Positions 1-8,975 of a stretch of 64,000 nt of DNA are shown here, in pieces. Position 1 is the stretch's first letter, and every line of letters begins with the position of its first letter. This stretch comes from Phycisphaerae bacterium. GTDB lineage: Bacteria; Planctomycetota; Phycisphaerae; UBA1845. Made by a program: the position numbers and the translations under genes. The stretch lies in the NCBI GenBank assembly GCA_013360585.1, contig JABWBH010000019.1, positions 1 to 64,000 on the forward strand, written 5' to 3'. A model generated the notes under the pieces. That model had not been told where the DNA came from. It did no database searches and saw nothing but the letters and a program-made list of their open reading frames with translations.

Positions 1-146
1 CCGCCCCGGCGTGTGCGCCATACACGCCTCCCTTCGCAACAGGAGTCATGTTCCAAAGCGCGGCCGAAGAATGAAAGACGCGGTTGGCCGGACGCTTACG
101 AAAAACCGGACATACAAGAGGCGGACCGTGTGTCTTCGACGGGCGG

Positions 147-1256
147 CTACCGGGCGTAGAACGAGTGATAGTGGTCGAGGATCGGCGTGTCCGCGTTGAA
201 GATGTACGCGATCAGCGCCGCGCGCATCCACATCCCGTTGCGGACCTGCTCCCAGTATTTCGCCTGCGGCAGGGTGTCCAGCCGGGGGTCGATTTCATGC
301 CGCCGCGGGAGCGGGTGCAGGATCGCCAGATCCGGGCGGAACTGCCGCGCCATGTCCACCGTCAGGTGGAACCGGCCGTAGTCGATCGCCTTGGACTCGC
401 CCGCCACGTCCCACTCATCCTGGAGGCGCGTCATGTACACCGCGTGACACTCGCCGATGACCGCGCGCAGATCATGATGAACCTCGTGCTCGACGCCGTA
501 GCGCGAGACGTACTCGAGGATGTCCTCGCCGATCATCAGTTCCGGCGGCGCCACGAAAAGCATCCGCACGCCCGTGAAGCGCGACAGAAGGTACGCCAGC
601 GACCGCACGGTGCGCCCGCGCTTCAGGTCTCCGACGAACGCGATGGTGCGGCCTTGGAAGGCGTCGCTGGGCAGGCGCGGCGGCGCTCCGCGCTCGCCCG
701 CGGATCGCGGCGCGAAACATCGGTACAGCGTGTAAAGGTCCAGCAGCGCCTGCGTCGGGTGCTGATCCTTGCCGGACCCGCCGTTGATGATCGGCAGCGT
801 CCGTCGCATCCGGTTGAGCATCAGCGCCATCTCCTCGGCGAACCCCTCGACGGGGTGGCGCATGATGATCAGGTCGAAGTACTGGCTGAGCACCCGGACG
901 GTGTCCTCCTCCGTCTCGCCCTTCACCTCCGACGAGGTGCTCGGGTTGCGGACCTCGTTATAAGGAATGCCCAGCACCTGACATGCCGCCGAGAACGACA
1001 GGAACGTGCGCGTCGACGGCTGGATGAAATACAGCATCGCCCGCTTGTGACTGAGGATCGTCCGAAGGAACTGCGCGCCTTCGCGGTCGTCGCTGATGCG
1101 TCGCAGCATCTCGGAAAGACGGCAAAGCTGCTCCAGCGTCTCCCGGTCGAACTGCTGGGAAAGAATGACGTGAAACGGGCGGTCATTGCGGTTAAGCTGC
1201 GCCACCCGCTGGCTGGTCAGGAGCTGAGCCGGTTCTTCTTCAATCGCCCCGAGCAC
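147..1256 (-). CDS. pyrB: Aspartate carbamoyltransferase catalytic chain
   Basis: Cytoplasmic enzyme that condenses carbamoyl phosphate with L-aspartate, the committed step of pyrimidine synthesis. The 369-residue product shows the carbamoyl-phosphate signature QPSTRTF, an 80s-loop-like SEVKGET, HPTQALLDLYT, the MTRLQ stretch and HPLPR near the C-terminus, all in family order. It is somewhat longer than the roughly 310 residues of many catalytic chains; the extra length is at the N-terminus and around residue 200. No regulatory chain (pyrI) or other pyr gene is adjacent. The first 146 bases of the window, downstream of the stop, hold nothing recognisable. Confidence 0.93.
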   Translation of the reverse strand: MLGAIEEEPAQLLTSQRVAQLNRNDRPFHVILSQQFDRETLEQLCRLSEMLRRISDDREGAQFLRTILSHKRAMLYFIQPSTRTFLSFSAACQVLGIPYNEVRNPSTSSEVKGETEEDTVRVLSQYFDLIIMRHPVEGFAEEMALMLNRMRRTLPIINGGSGKDQHPTQALLDLYTLYRCFAPRSAGERGAPPRLPSDAFQGRTIAFVGDLKRGRTVRSLAYLLSRFTGVRMLFVAPPELMIGEDILEYVSRYGVEHEVHHDLRAVIGECHAVYMTRLQDEWDVAGESKAIDYGRFHLTVDMARQFRPDLAILHPLPRRHEIDPRLDTLPQAKYWEQVRNGMWMRAALIAYIFNADTPILDHYHSFYAR

Positions 1257-1457
1257 GCCCTCAGTAGAACCCGCCGCCGCGCGCTTGTCAATCCCCGCGG
1301 GGTCCGCCCTGATCCGTCAAGGGGGAGAATAAGGGAATTTTGCATTTCCCGGACGTCCGCCTCACGAATTCACACGCGTCTGTCCTTGACAAGGAGGGTT
1401 TCAAAAGGTGCGTTAATTGTGAAGCGTAACATTGCGTCGCCGTCGCGACGGGGACGA

Positions 1458-2147
1458 TCACTCCTCGCGCTTGTGAATTGCGTGTCCGGTTTTCGGCGAG
1501 CCGAGGACCGGTTGACGGTCGCCTTGCGGAATGACCACCGGGGTCACGCTGTTTTCGGTGTCGGAGGTCTCGGCTCCAACCGGCGAAGCACGCTCTGCGG
1601 TCGTCCCAGCCAGAACTTCAGGATCAGCCCCCGCCGGCGGCGGCGCGTCTGGACTCGCCAGTAACCCCTCGATCGATTCCGGATCACGCCGCGCGAGGTG
1701 CTGATCCTCCCCGGCGCGCCACGCCTCGCCGAAAAACACCGCGAACGTCAGCATCGCCGCGATCGCCGCCGCCCGGCTCGGCCAGCGCCAGAGCCGACGC
1801 CGCGCGCTCTCGTCCTCCAGCAGCACGTCGTCCACGCTCTCCGCTCCCGACGACGTCACCGAAATCCGCGGTTCCGCCCCAGCCCGAAGCGCCGAGAACG
1901 CCTGATAATCCGCCCGGTCCAGCAACGCAGGATCCGGATCGCCCTCGTTGAACATGCTCAGCCGGTTAACCGTCGCCCGCACACGCTCCGCCGCTTCTCG
2001 GCACGACGGACAACGCAGAAGATGAAACCGCAGCCCCTGCGGAAGCGCCGCCCCGGCAACCTCATCCTCATCATCCGTGAGGACGCTCAGAACCCAGCCG
2101 CGCTTCGGACAAAGATCAGTCGGCGGAAATGTTTCCTGGGGGTTCAT
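1458..2147 (-). CDS. Putative anti-sigma factor with zinc-finger-like N-terminus
   Basis: A 229-residue single-pass membrane protein. The N-terminus has an H-x3-C-x2-C zinc-binding pattern (H42, C46, C49) typical of ZAS-type anti-sigma factors, and a hydrophobic segment lies at about residues 125-143. The C-terminal part is Pro/Glu-rich and would lie outside the cytoplasm. The gene overlaps the preceding ECF sigma gene by ATGA, so the two are translationally coupled. By analogy with such pairs it should sequester that sigma factor at the membrane; the signal sensed is not visible. Confidence 0.7.
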   Translation of the reverse strand: MNPQETFPPTDLCPKRGWVLSVLTDDEDEVAGAALPQGLRFHLLRCPSCREAAERVRATVNRLSMFNEGDPDPALLDRADYQAFSALRAGAEPRISVTSSGAESVDDVLLEDESARRRLWRWPSRAAAIAAMLTFAVFFGEAWRAGEDQHLARRDPESIEGLLASPDAPPPAGADPEVLAGTTAERASPVGAETSDTENSVTPVVIPQGDRQPVLGSPKTGHAIHKREE

Positions 2148-2776
2148 GACGTCGGTCTTTCCTCAAGCAGTTCCGCGAGACGCACCACCGCCTGCCGGCG
2201 GTACACGCGCGCCGTTCCCGGTTCGATCCCCAGCACCTTGCTGACCTCGGCATACGACATCCGGCCCAGATCCCGCAGAATGACCACGTTTTGAAGGTGC
2301 GGCGGTAACGCCTCGATCGCCTCCCGAAGCGCGTCGTTCCGGATATCCGCCGCATTCGCCTCCGCCGCCTCCGCACGCTCCGCTCGATCATGCACGACGC
2401 GAAGCCAGTGATCCCGCCGACGCGCCTTGCGCCGGATCATCTCGATCGCGATGTTCGTCGCCGTGCGGTAGGCGAACGCCTTCGCGCTGCGCAGCCCCTC
2501 GGGACGGGGCAGATTCGCCAGCGAACACCAGCAATCCTGATATGCGTCAAGCACGTCCTGCTCGTCGCCGAGCAGCTTCCAGAGCATTCTTAGGATGATC
2601 GGACCGTCCGAGCAGATGATCTTCTCGATCCACGCGAAATCCGCCCTCCGCCTCGCCGTATCCCTGAAACTGACAGCGCTTTGCGGTGCAGAAGCCAGAG
2701 TCTTTTCCTCCACCCGCCTCGGGATCGGTTGGCTAGCCGCTGCACTCATCGAATCTTCAGGACGGGCGACGGACAT
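2144..2776 (-). CDS. ECF-family RNA polymerase sigma factor
   Basis: A 210-residue sigma-70 family protein. Region 2 is around residues 55-125 (LGDEQDVLDAYQDCWCSL, then AFAYRTATNIAIEMIRRKAR), and region 4 at about residues 150-200 has the helix-turn-helix ILRDLGRMSYAEVSKVLGIE. It is co-transcribed and overlaps by ATGA with the downstream anti-sigma-like gene. An ATG ten codons downstream (MSAAAS) is an alternative start. Confidence 0.85.
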   Translation of the reverse strand: MSVARPEDSMSAAASQPIPRRVEEKTLASAPQSAVSFRDTARRRADFAWIEKIICSDGPIILRMLWKLLGDEQDVLDAYQDCWCSLANLPRPEGLRSAKAFAYRTATNIAIEMIRRKARRRDHWLRVVHDRAERAEAAEANAADIRNDALREAIEALPPHLQNVVILRDLGRMSYAEVSKVLGIEPGTARVYRRQAVVRLAELLEERPTS

Positions 2777-2947
2777 GCGTGTTATTCTACCCAGCCCGCC
2801 CGAATTCCGGGAAGACCCGGAGATGTGGTTCCCCCGAGCAGGTGCCAGAAGGGGGGAAGAAGCGACTCCGCCGGCGCGCTACGAATTCCGCGGAGAAAAG
2901 ACCCCGTCCCAGAAGGCTCGGACCGGAACCCGGTCAGCCCCCCGACG

Positions 2948-3592
2948 CTACCGCATGACCCACTCTCGCTTGAGTCGGACCGGCGTCGCGTGCGGTCGGG
3001 TCTGCTCATCGCCGGGCAAGCGGTAGGTGACCGCCAGCGTCCGACGCAGGAGGAAATAAGGCGGATTGTCGTCTGATTCCGGTTTGTCCGGCGCGAAAGC
3101 CGGGTTCGTAACGCGCTTAAGTTCTCCGGAGAATCCCGAGGCGTAGATTACGAACTCGTTGGCCGCCGGGTCAAAATCCTCGAACACCGCCGCGGTCGTC
3201 CTTGAGTTGCTCTCCCCCTGGAGCAGGATTCCCGTCACCTTCGCCGGAGTGAAGAAAAACGGGTACTCTTTCTCATGTCGCCGGGCGATCGCGTCATACA
3301 CCGCCGGGTGAATCCCGTCCCCGGCGACCACGGACTTCAGGGAGTCCGTCACCAGCGCGACGGACGGAAAAAACGGAATATCCTTCCCGGTATTGTTGGT
3401 CACCCGGTAGAGGAAGTACCAGTACGTCCGCGGCGTGCTCTCCCCCGGCAAAGTCACCGAGATCCGCTGAGGGTCATGAAACGCCACGTCCAACTGCCAC
3501 TTCGACGAAACCGGCGCCGGCGTCGCCGTCGGCGAGCGCTCCTCGACCCCCGCTGCCGCCGCCGTCAAGCTAAGGAGAATCCCGCATAACAT
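2948..3592 (-). CDS. Secreted protein of unknown function
   Basis: I do not recognise the family. The open frame extends upstream to 3694, but the ATG at 3592 begins a clear signal peptide (MLCGILLSLTAAAAG), so it is preferred. The mature protein is about 195 residues with mixed strand-type sequence and the repeated theme of a measured quantity (YRVTNNTGKDIPFFPSVALVTD). It has no catalytic motif, no lipobox and no further membrane segment. It is probably periplasmic. Confidence 0.6.
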   Translation of the reverse strand: MLCGILLSLTAAAAGVEERSPTATPAPVSSKWQLDVAFHDPQRISVTLPGESTPRTYWYFLYRVTNNTGKDIPFFPSVALVTDSLKSVVAGDGIHPAVYDAIARRHEKEYPFFFTPAKVTGILLQGESNSRTTAAVFEDFDPAANEFVIYASGFSGELKRVTNPAFAPDKPESDDNPPYFLLRRTLAVTYRLPGDEQTRPHATPVRLKREWVMR

Positions 3593-3681
3593 GACTTTGA
3601 TGCTAGTCGGGATCCCGGACCTGTCAAATCCGCCTGTCCCGCGCCGCAGGCGCGGGTTCGCGCCCCCCTTCAGGCGGGGGG

Positions 3682-4545
3682 TCACCCTGTGCAATCCTTT
3701 TTCACCACCTTTTCCTGCCCGCAGTCGTCATTGCGGACCCGGTGCCGAGCGAAGTCGCAGTTGAAGTCGAACAACGTGATGACCGCCTTGCCGTCCGAAT
3801 TCACGGTCACGGCGAACTCGCTGACCACGCCGCCGAGAACGTCGATCACCTGCACGAGGTAGGTCTCGTTGGGGGCGTAGTCCTTGAGCTTGATCTTGAT
3901 GTCGTCGCCGTCGCGGTAGGCGCCCTTGATCTTCGCCCCCTCAGGACAGGGGTCCGCCTCCGCGCCGAAGCAGTGATCGTCGATCGTCGGGAATGTGCTG
4001 AAAAGCCCTTCCAACCGGATTTCCGCGATCCCTTCCGTGAATTGATAGCCGACAAACACGCTTTCCGCGGAAGCATCCTGAAACTCGCGCGAATCCACCG
4101 TGAACCCGCCGGCGTCCAGAATGCGGACACGGACGAAGATGCCTGTGTCCCGGCGCTCCTCGCGGAGTTCGAACCCGGCGATCTGCGCCGGCGTCGGATA
4201 CGTGATGGCGAGGCTGGTATCGCTGCGAATGCAGCGCGAGGGATGACCCTCGTGTCCGCGCCCCAGCCAGATGATGTTGTTCGAGAACCCCACGTAGAAG
4301 TTGTCGCACTCGACCAGTCCCGGTCCCTGTCCGTTGCATACGCGCGTGCAGTTGACTCCTCGGCAGTCGGTGACGGCGATCTGGTTGTCCGGAACCTCGA
4401 ACCCCTCGAAATCCTCGCATGTCCCGCCCGACCCGAGGAGGTCGTTCATCTGCGCCCGGGACTCGATCCACCCGTCGGCATGCGTCCGCAACGGCGCCCC
4501 CGCGATCACCGCCGCGACAATCCAAGCCCGCATCAACGTTTTCAT
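3682..4545 (-). CDS. Secreted protein of unknown function
   Basis: An exported protein of about 287 residues. The ATG at 4545 is chosen because it follows an AAAGGATCG ribosome site and opens a signal peptide (MKTLMRAWIVAAVIAG ending THADG). The mature part is Cys-rich near residues 60-85, in a stretch holding CRGVNCTRVCNGQG, and ends in a beta-rich segment. That pattern suits a disulfide-bonded extracellular domain. It diverges from the sigma factor gene at 4754. Function unknown. Confidence 0.6.
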   Translation of the reverse strand: MKTLMRAWIVAAVIAGAPLRTHADGWIESRAQMNDLLGSGGTCEDFEGFEVPDNQIAVTDCRGVNCTRVCNGQGPGLVECDNFYVGFSNNIIWLGRGHEGHPSRCIRSDTSLAITYPTPAQIAGFELREERRDTGIFVRVRILDAGGFTVDSREFQDASAESVFVGYQFTEGIAEIRLEGLFSTFPTIDDHCFGAEADPCPEGAKIKGAYRDGDDIKIKLKDYAPNETYLVQVIDVLGGVVSEFAVTVNSDGKAVITLFDFNCDFARHRVRNDDCGQEKVVKKDCTG

Positions 4546-4753
4546 ATTTCGATCCTTTCGCATCTCGCCAACGCTGCGCGAGTCGCCGCGCCGGCCGGTC
4601 CGGGCGGTGCTCACGCTCCCTATCCGTATTGCGCCGTGCAGGCCGGATTTCTCATTCAGTTCAGGAAATGCCGAGCTGACGGGGTATAATGCAGTCGGCG
4701 ACGCGCTCTGGCGCCCGCGTCTTTCGCCAACCGCGCCTTGTGAGGGCCCGACG

Positions 4754-5335
4754 TTGGACTGGATCACGACATCGACGATCCTTCACGACTTGCGTGACGC
4801 GACCAACGAGGCCGCGTGGCGCCGCCTCACCGACCGCTTTCGCCGTCCGATCATCGCCTTCGCGCTGCGGATGGGGCTGTCCGCCGCCGACGCGGAGGAC
4901 GCCGCCCAGGAAACGCTGACCGCCTTCGTGGAGTCGTTTCGGCGGGGAGCGTACGACCCGGCGCGCGGCCGGCTGAGCCGCTGGCTTTTCGGCATCGCCT
5001 ATCATCAGGCCCTCCGGGAGCGCCGACGCCGGGCGCAACAGCCGCCCTGCCAGCCTGAAACGTCGTTCTGGAATAAACTTCCGGATGAGCGCGAGGCGTC
5101 GTGGTGCTGGGATGCGGAGTGGGAGCAGGCGCTGCTCGAGGAGTGCCTGGCGCGGGCGAGGCTCGAGTTCGAACCCGAGACGTTTCGCGCCTTCGAATGC
5201 GCGATGCGCGCCGACGGCGGCGCCGACGACGTGGCGCGGCAACTGGGGATTCCCGTCAAGACCGTCTACAACGCCAAGCATCGCGTGCTCAAGCGCGTGC
5301 GGGAACTTCGCGCCGAGCTGGAGGAAGTCGTCTGA
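4754..5335 (+). CDS. ECF-family sigma factor paired with a kinase gene
   Basis: A sigma-70 family protein of about 193 residues. Region 2 appears as RPIIAFALRMGLSAADAEDA followed by AQETLTAFVESF, and the region 4 helix-turn-helix as ADDVARQLGIPVKTVYNAKHR. The start is uncertain: TTG at 4754 is preferred because GAGGG lies 8 bases upstream and the reading frame before it has no sigma similarity. The stop is 45 bases before a Ser/Thr kinase gene, an arrangement common in planctomycetes where the kinase is thought to control the sigma factor. Confidence 0.8.
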   Translation: MDWITTSTILHDLRDATNEAAWRRLTDRFRRPIIAFALRMGLSAADAEDAAQETLTAFVESFRRGAYDPARGRLSRWLFGIAYHQALRERRRRAQQPPCQPETSFWNKLPDEREASWCWDAEWEQALLEECLARARLEFEPETFRAFECAMRADGGADDVARQLGIPVKTVYNAKHRVLKRVRELRAELEEVV

Positions 5336-5380
5336 CCGCCGCCTCCGTGCTTTACGGAGCCGCAGGCCGGGGAGTTTCTT

Positions 5381-8098
5381 GTGTGTCCGGATGTCGATCA
5401 GCTTGAGCAGTGGGCAGGCGGCGAAGGCGACGACGCCTTCCTCTGCCGCGTCGCGGCTCACGTCGCCGCGTGCGACTCATGTTCAACCACGTTGCGCGAG
5501 ATATCAGAGAATCTCAGGCTGGTCGCGCCGGTGCGTCAGGCGCTGCTGAGGAGCGCCGCGGACGAAGTCGGCCCGCCCGAGCTTCCGCGCGTGGACGGGT
5601 ATGAACCGGTCCGGGAGCTGGGGCGCGGCGGGATGGGCGTCGTGTACGAGGCGAGGCAGGAGCACCCGCGCCGCCGCGTCGCCCTCAAAATCCTCTCCGC
5701 CGCACGCGCCAGCGACGGGCATTACGAGCGCCTCTTTGTCCGCGAGTCGCAGGCGTTGGCGAGACTCAGACATCCGGGAATCGCGGCGATCCACGAGGCC
5801 GGGCGTACCACCGACGGGCGATCCTACCTGGCGATGGAGCTTGTCGAAGGCAGGACGCTGACCGACTACTGCGCGGCGAACGCGTTCACCGCGCGACAGC
5901 GCCTTCACCTTTTTGCCCGCGTGTGCGACGCGGTCGCCTACGCTCACCAGCGCGGCGTCATTCATCGTGACCTGAAGCCCGCCAATGTGCTGGTCGCCGA
6001 CCGCGACGACGCGGCGCACGAGCCTGACGACGTCCGAAACGACTCAAAGGCGCGCCTCTCCCGCGCCGTTCCGAAGGTTTTGGACTTCGGCCTCGCGCGC
6101 ATCCTTCAGGGTGACGACGACGCTTCACCGGCGTCGATCGTGACCGAGATCGGGCATGTCTTCGGAACCGTCCCCTACATGAGTCCGGAGCACGTCCGCG
6201 GCAACGCTGCGGAGATCGACGTGCGCAGCGACGTGTACGCCCTGGGCGTGATGCTTTACGAACTGCTCACCGGGCGGCTTCCCTACGACGTCCCGCGAGG
6301 CCGGCTGGCGGCGGCGGCGGAAGTCATCTGCCGGCAAGCGCCCTTGCCGCCGCGCGCCGCGGCTCCGCTGGACGCGGACGTTGAGACGGTCTTGCTCAAG
6401 GCGCTGGAGAAGGATCCGGACCGCCGCTACCAGAGCGCGTCGTCGCTGAAGGACGACATCGAGCGCTACCTGGCGAACGAACCGATCCTCGCCCGTCCGC
6501 CAACCCTGCGCTACCAGCTTCGCAAGCTCGTCGCCCGGCATCGCGTCGAGTGCGCGTTCGCCGCGGCACTGGTCGCCCTGATCGGCGTTGGCGGCGTCGT
6601 TTCCGGGCGGCTGGCGTGGCGCCTGGCCGAGGAGAAGGCGGCGGCGGAGTCGGCGAAGGACGCGCAGTCGAAACTCCGCGAGTCCGCCGAGCACAACGAG
6701 GCGCGGGCGACGCAGGAAGCCCTGAAACTGGCGACCGTGCTTCAATTCGTTCAGGACATGCTCGCATCGCCCGATCCGACGCGCAACGACGGGCGCATTG
6801 ACGTGACCGTGCGCGAGATCCTCGACCGGACCGTCGCCGAGCTGGAAGCCGGATCGCTCTCCGGGCTGGCCCATGTCGAGGCCGTCGTCCGCGCGACGCT
6901 CGGCAACGCCTACCGGGCGCTCGGCGATCACGCGGCGGCCGAGCCTCAGCTCCTGCGCGCTGTCGAACTCGGCCGGACTTTGCAGGCCGATCATCACAAG
7001 GATCTCGTGTTCGCCCTCAATAAACTCGCCCGCCTTCGGCAGGAGCGCGGGGATTACGCTGACGCGGACGCGCTTTTCGGCGAGGCGCTGGAACTCGCCG
7101 GGGCGGCGTTCGGTCCGGAGCACGCCGAAGTCGGCAAACTCCTTAACAACCTGGGCGTGCTCCGCTGGTTGCGCGGAGACCTGGCGGGCGCCGTCGTCGT
7201 GACGGAGAAGGCGCTCGAGATTCGCATCCGCTGTCACGGCGAACGCACCAGCGAAGTCGCCACCACGTTGAACAATCTCGCGCTGATCGCACGCGACCAG
7301 GGCGACCTTCGCAGAGCCGAGGCTCTTTTCCGGCAATCCCTCGATATCGACCGGAAGGCCCGCGGCGAGCGCCATCCGAACGTCGCCAAGACGATGACCA
7401 ACCTCGCCGCGACGCTCACCGACCTGGAGCGCGCTGATGAGGCGATCGCGCTCGCCGAACCCGCGCTGGCGATCACCCGCGACCTGCTCGGCCCGAGGCA
7501 CGCGGACGTCGGCATGTGTTTGAACAACCTCGCCCGCGCCTTGGCGCTGGTCGGCGAGGTGTCGCGGGCTGACGCGCTCTTCGCGGAAGCGCTGGAGCTG
7601 GTGCGGCAGGAGCGCGGAGACGATCATCCTTCTTACGCGATGGTTCTGTGCAATCGCGCAAGCCTGCTGCTTTCCCTGGGGAATACAGCTGAAGCTCGGT
7701 CTTTGCAGCAGCAGGCGCTGGACATCCGCCGCGACAAGCTCGGCGACGCCCACCCGCACACGCTGCACTCGCGTTATCTGCTGGCGAGGATCGCGTTCGC
7801 CGAGGGCGATGCGGACGGAGCCGCCGCCCTCGTTGAGGAAGCCCTCGCCGCAACGGACGGCTTGCCTGAAACTCACTGGTTGCGGTCCGCGCTGAGACTG
7901 GAGCGGGCCTTGACCCCGGTTCCGGCGCCGGACGGCGGGACGGCGTCGGCGGAGTTACTCCCGATTCATGAAGCGCTGGAACGCGCCCTCGGTCCTGCGC
8001 ATTCGCTCACGCGCCGCGCGGCGGAGGCGCTGAGTCGGGACCGGGAGACGGATTCGAATCCGCGATCGGATCTGGATTCCGCTCGGGGGAGTCCGTAA
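5381..8098 (+). CDS. Membrane Ser/Thr protein kinase with zinc-finger-like N-terminus and TPR sensor array
   Basis: A 905-residue PknB-type kinase from a GTG start. Residues 1-40 contain H-x3-C-x2-C as in anti-sigma zinc fingers. The kinase domain spans about 75-350 with glycine loop GRGGMGVVYE (81-90), ALKIL lysine 103, HRDLKPAN (catalytic Asp197) and DFG at 235. A transmembrane helix lies at about 391-413, followed by a helical linker and roughly 400 residues of kinesin-light-chain-like TPR repeats (the LNNLA motif recurs). It probably forms a signalling operon with the sigma gene just upstream; the extracytoplasmic TPRs are the likely sensing surface. Its 3' end overlaps the convergent gene at 8007-8864 by 92 bases. 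Confidence 0.92.
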   Translation: MCPDVDQLEQWAGGEGDDAFLCRVAAHVAACDSCSTTLREISENLRLVAPVRQALLRSAADEVGPPELPRVDGYEPVRELGRGGMGVVYEARQEHPRRRVALKILSAARASDGHYERLFVRESQALARLRHPGIAAIHEAGRTTDGRSYLAMELVEGRTLTDYCAANAFTARQRLHLFARVCDAVAYAHQRGVIHRDLKPANVLVADRDDAAHEPDDVRNDSKARLSRAVPKVLDFGLARILQGDDDASPASIVTEIGHVFGTVPYMSPEHVRGNAAEIDVRSDVYALGVMLYELLTGRLPYDVPRGRLAAAAEVICRQAPLPPRAAAPLDADVETVLLKALEKDPDRRYQSASSLKDDIERYLANEPILARPPTLRYQLRKLVARHRVECAFAAALVALIGVGGVVSGRLAWRLAEEKAAAESAKDAQSKLRESAEHNEARATQEALKLATVLQFVQDMLASPDPTRNDGRIDVTVREILDRTVAELEAGSLSGLAHVEAVVRATLGNAYRALGDHAAAEPQLLRAVELGRTLQADHHKDLVFALNKLARLRQERGDYADADALFGEALELAGAAFGPEHAEVGKLLNNLGVLRWLRGDLAGAVVVTEKALEIRIRCHGERTSEVATTLNNLALIARDQGDLRRAEALFRQSLDIDRKARGERHPNVAKTMTNLAATLTDLERADEAIALAEPALAITRDLLGPRHADVGMCLNNLARALALVGEVSRADALFAEALELVRQERGDDHPSYAMVLCNRASLLLSLGNTAEARSLQQQALDIRRDKLGDAHPHTLHSRYLLARIAFAEGDADGAAALVEEALAATDGLPETHWLRSALRLERALTPVPAPDGGTASAELLPIHEALERALGPAHSLTRRAAEALSRDRETDSNPRSDLDSARGSP

Positions 8099-8864
8099 CT
8101 GCGTCCAGCAGACGCCGCTCCAGTTCCCGCTTCTCCTGCTGAAGACGCAGCGCCTCGCGGATCAGCCTCGACCGCGAGAGGCGCTCCAGCCGGGCGCGCT
8201 CCTTCGCCTCCTCGTCCGGACGCTCGACCGGCGCGCCGGTCCAGCGCCGGATCACCTCCACCCCGAAGATCACCCCGGCGACGCTCCGCGCCAGCTTCAG
8301 AAACACCCCTCGAAGCGTGAACGTCTGCGCCAACCGCAGCACGGCCAGCGCCTTGATCGCCCGCACCGCCCGCAGCAACCGCAGAAACGGCAGCACGAGG
8401 ACGATCACGTCCAGCCAGTTGGTGTAAACGTACGTCCAGCGCGACTCCGCAATCGTCACTTTCACCACGAACTCGACGAAAAACGCCAGCCAGATTAACG
8501 ACAGACCGGCCATCACGGCATGCGCCAGCCACGGCACGGTGGTGAGCGTTTCCTCCGCGTAGTGTTCGAGCACCAGCAGCGGCAGCACGAGCAGGGCGAG
8601 CACCATCATCGGCGTGCGGAAGAAGTCGTCGACGAGTTGGCGGTGCTCCGGTCCGACGACGCGCCAGCCCCGAAGCGGAATCCAGACCCACCGCCACCCA
8701 GGGGGCAGCGGTCGCAGACCGCGCGGTCGGCACACCGGTTTCGCCGCGTCTGACGCCGCGCAATCGGAAAAAGATGCAGAGAGGTCGGGCGTCGAGCTCT
8801 CGGCGCGCGATGCGGCATCGCCCGTGGGCGTCGGTTTTGCGGCGGTCGTCCCTGTGTCGTTCAT
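8007..8864 (-). CDS. Voltage-sensor-domain membrane protein without a pore
   Basis: A 285-residue protein with four hydrophobic segments at about residues 86-100, 115-136, 150-161 and 162-180. The last is a voltage-sensor-like S4 with basic residues every third position (R162, R165, R168, K171, then R177), preceded by an S3-like NWLDVIVLVLPF. There is no pore loop or selectivity filter after S4; instead a charged, coiled-coil-like tail (EEAKERARLERLSR to LQQEKRELERR) follows. This matches the ion-transport family sensor module alone, similar in layout to proton channels or voltage-regulated enzymes. Actual conductance is unknown. Confidence 0.65.
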   Translation of the reverse strand: MNDTGTTAAKPTPTGDAASRAESSTPDLSASFSDCAASDAAKPVCRPRGLRPLPPGWRWVWIPLRGWRVVGPEHRQLVDDFFRTPMMVLALLVLPLLVLEHYAEETLTTVPWLAHAVMAGLSLIWLAFFVEFVVKVTIAESRWTYVYTNWLDVIVLVLPFLRLLRAVRAIKALAVLRLAQTFTLRGVFLKLARSVAGVIFGVEVIRRWTGAPVERPDEEAKERARLERLSRSRLIREALRLQQEKRELERRLLDAVTDSPERNPDPIADSNPSPGPDSAPPPRGA

Positions 8865-8975
8865 GCGGCGGCATCCGGGGTTTTGTGCCCCGAATCATAT
8901 CGGCGGAGCAGCGGGCGGGACACGAAACAACGCGAAATGAGCATGTTTCCCCCGCGTCGGCGTGCAAGCAGCGGG

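Noticed and set aside
84-1664. A 526-codon plus-strand frame.
   Set aside because: Lies antisense to pyrB and the anti-sigma gene; no conserved residues.
6125-7876. A 583-codon minus-strand frame inside the kinase gene.
   Set aside because: Antisense of the TPR region; composition typical of GC-rich shadows, with no motif.
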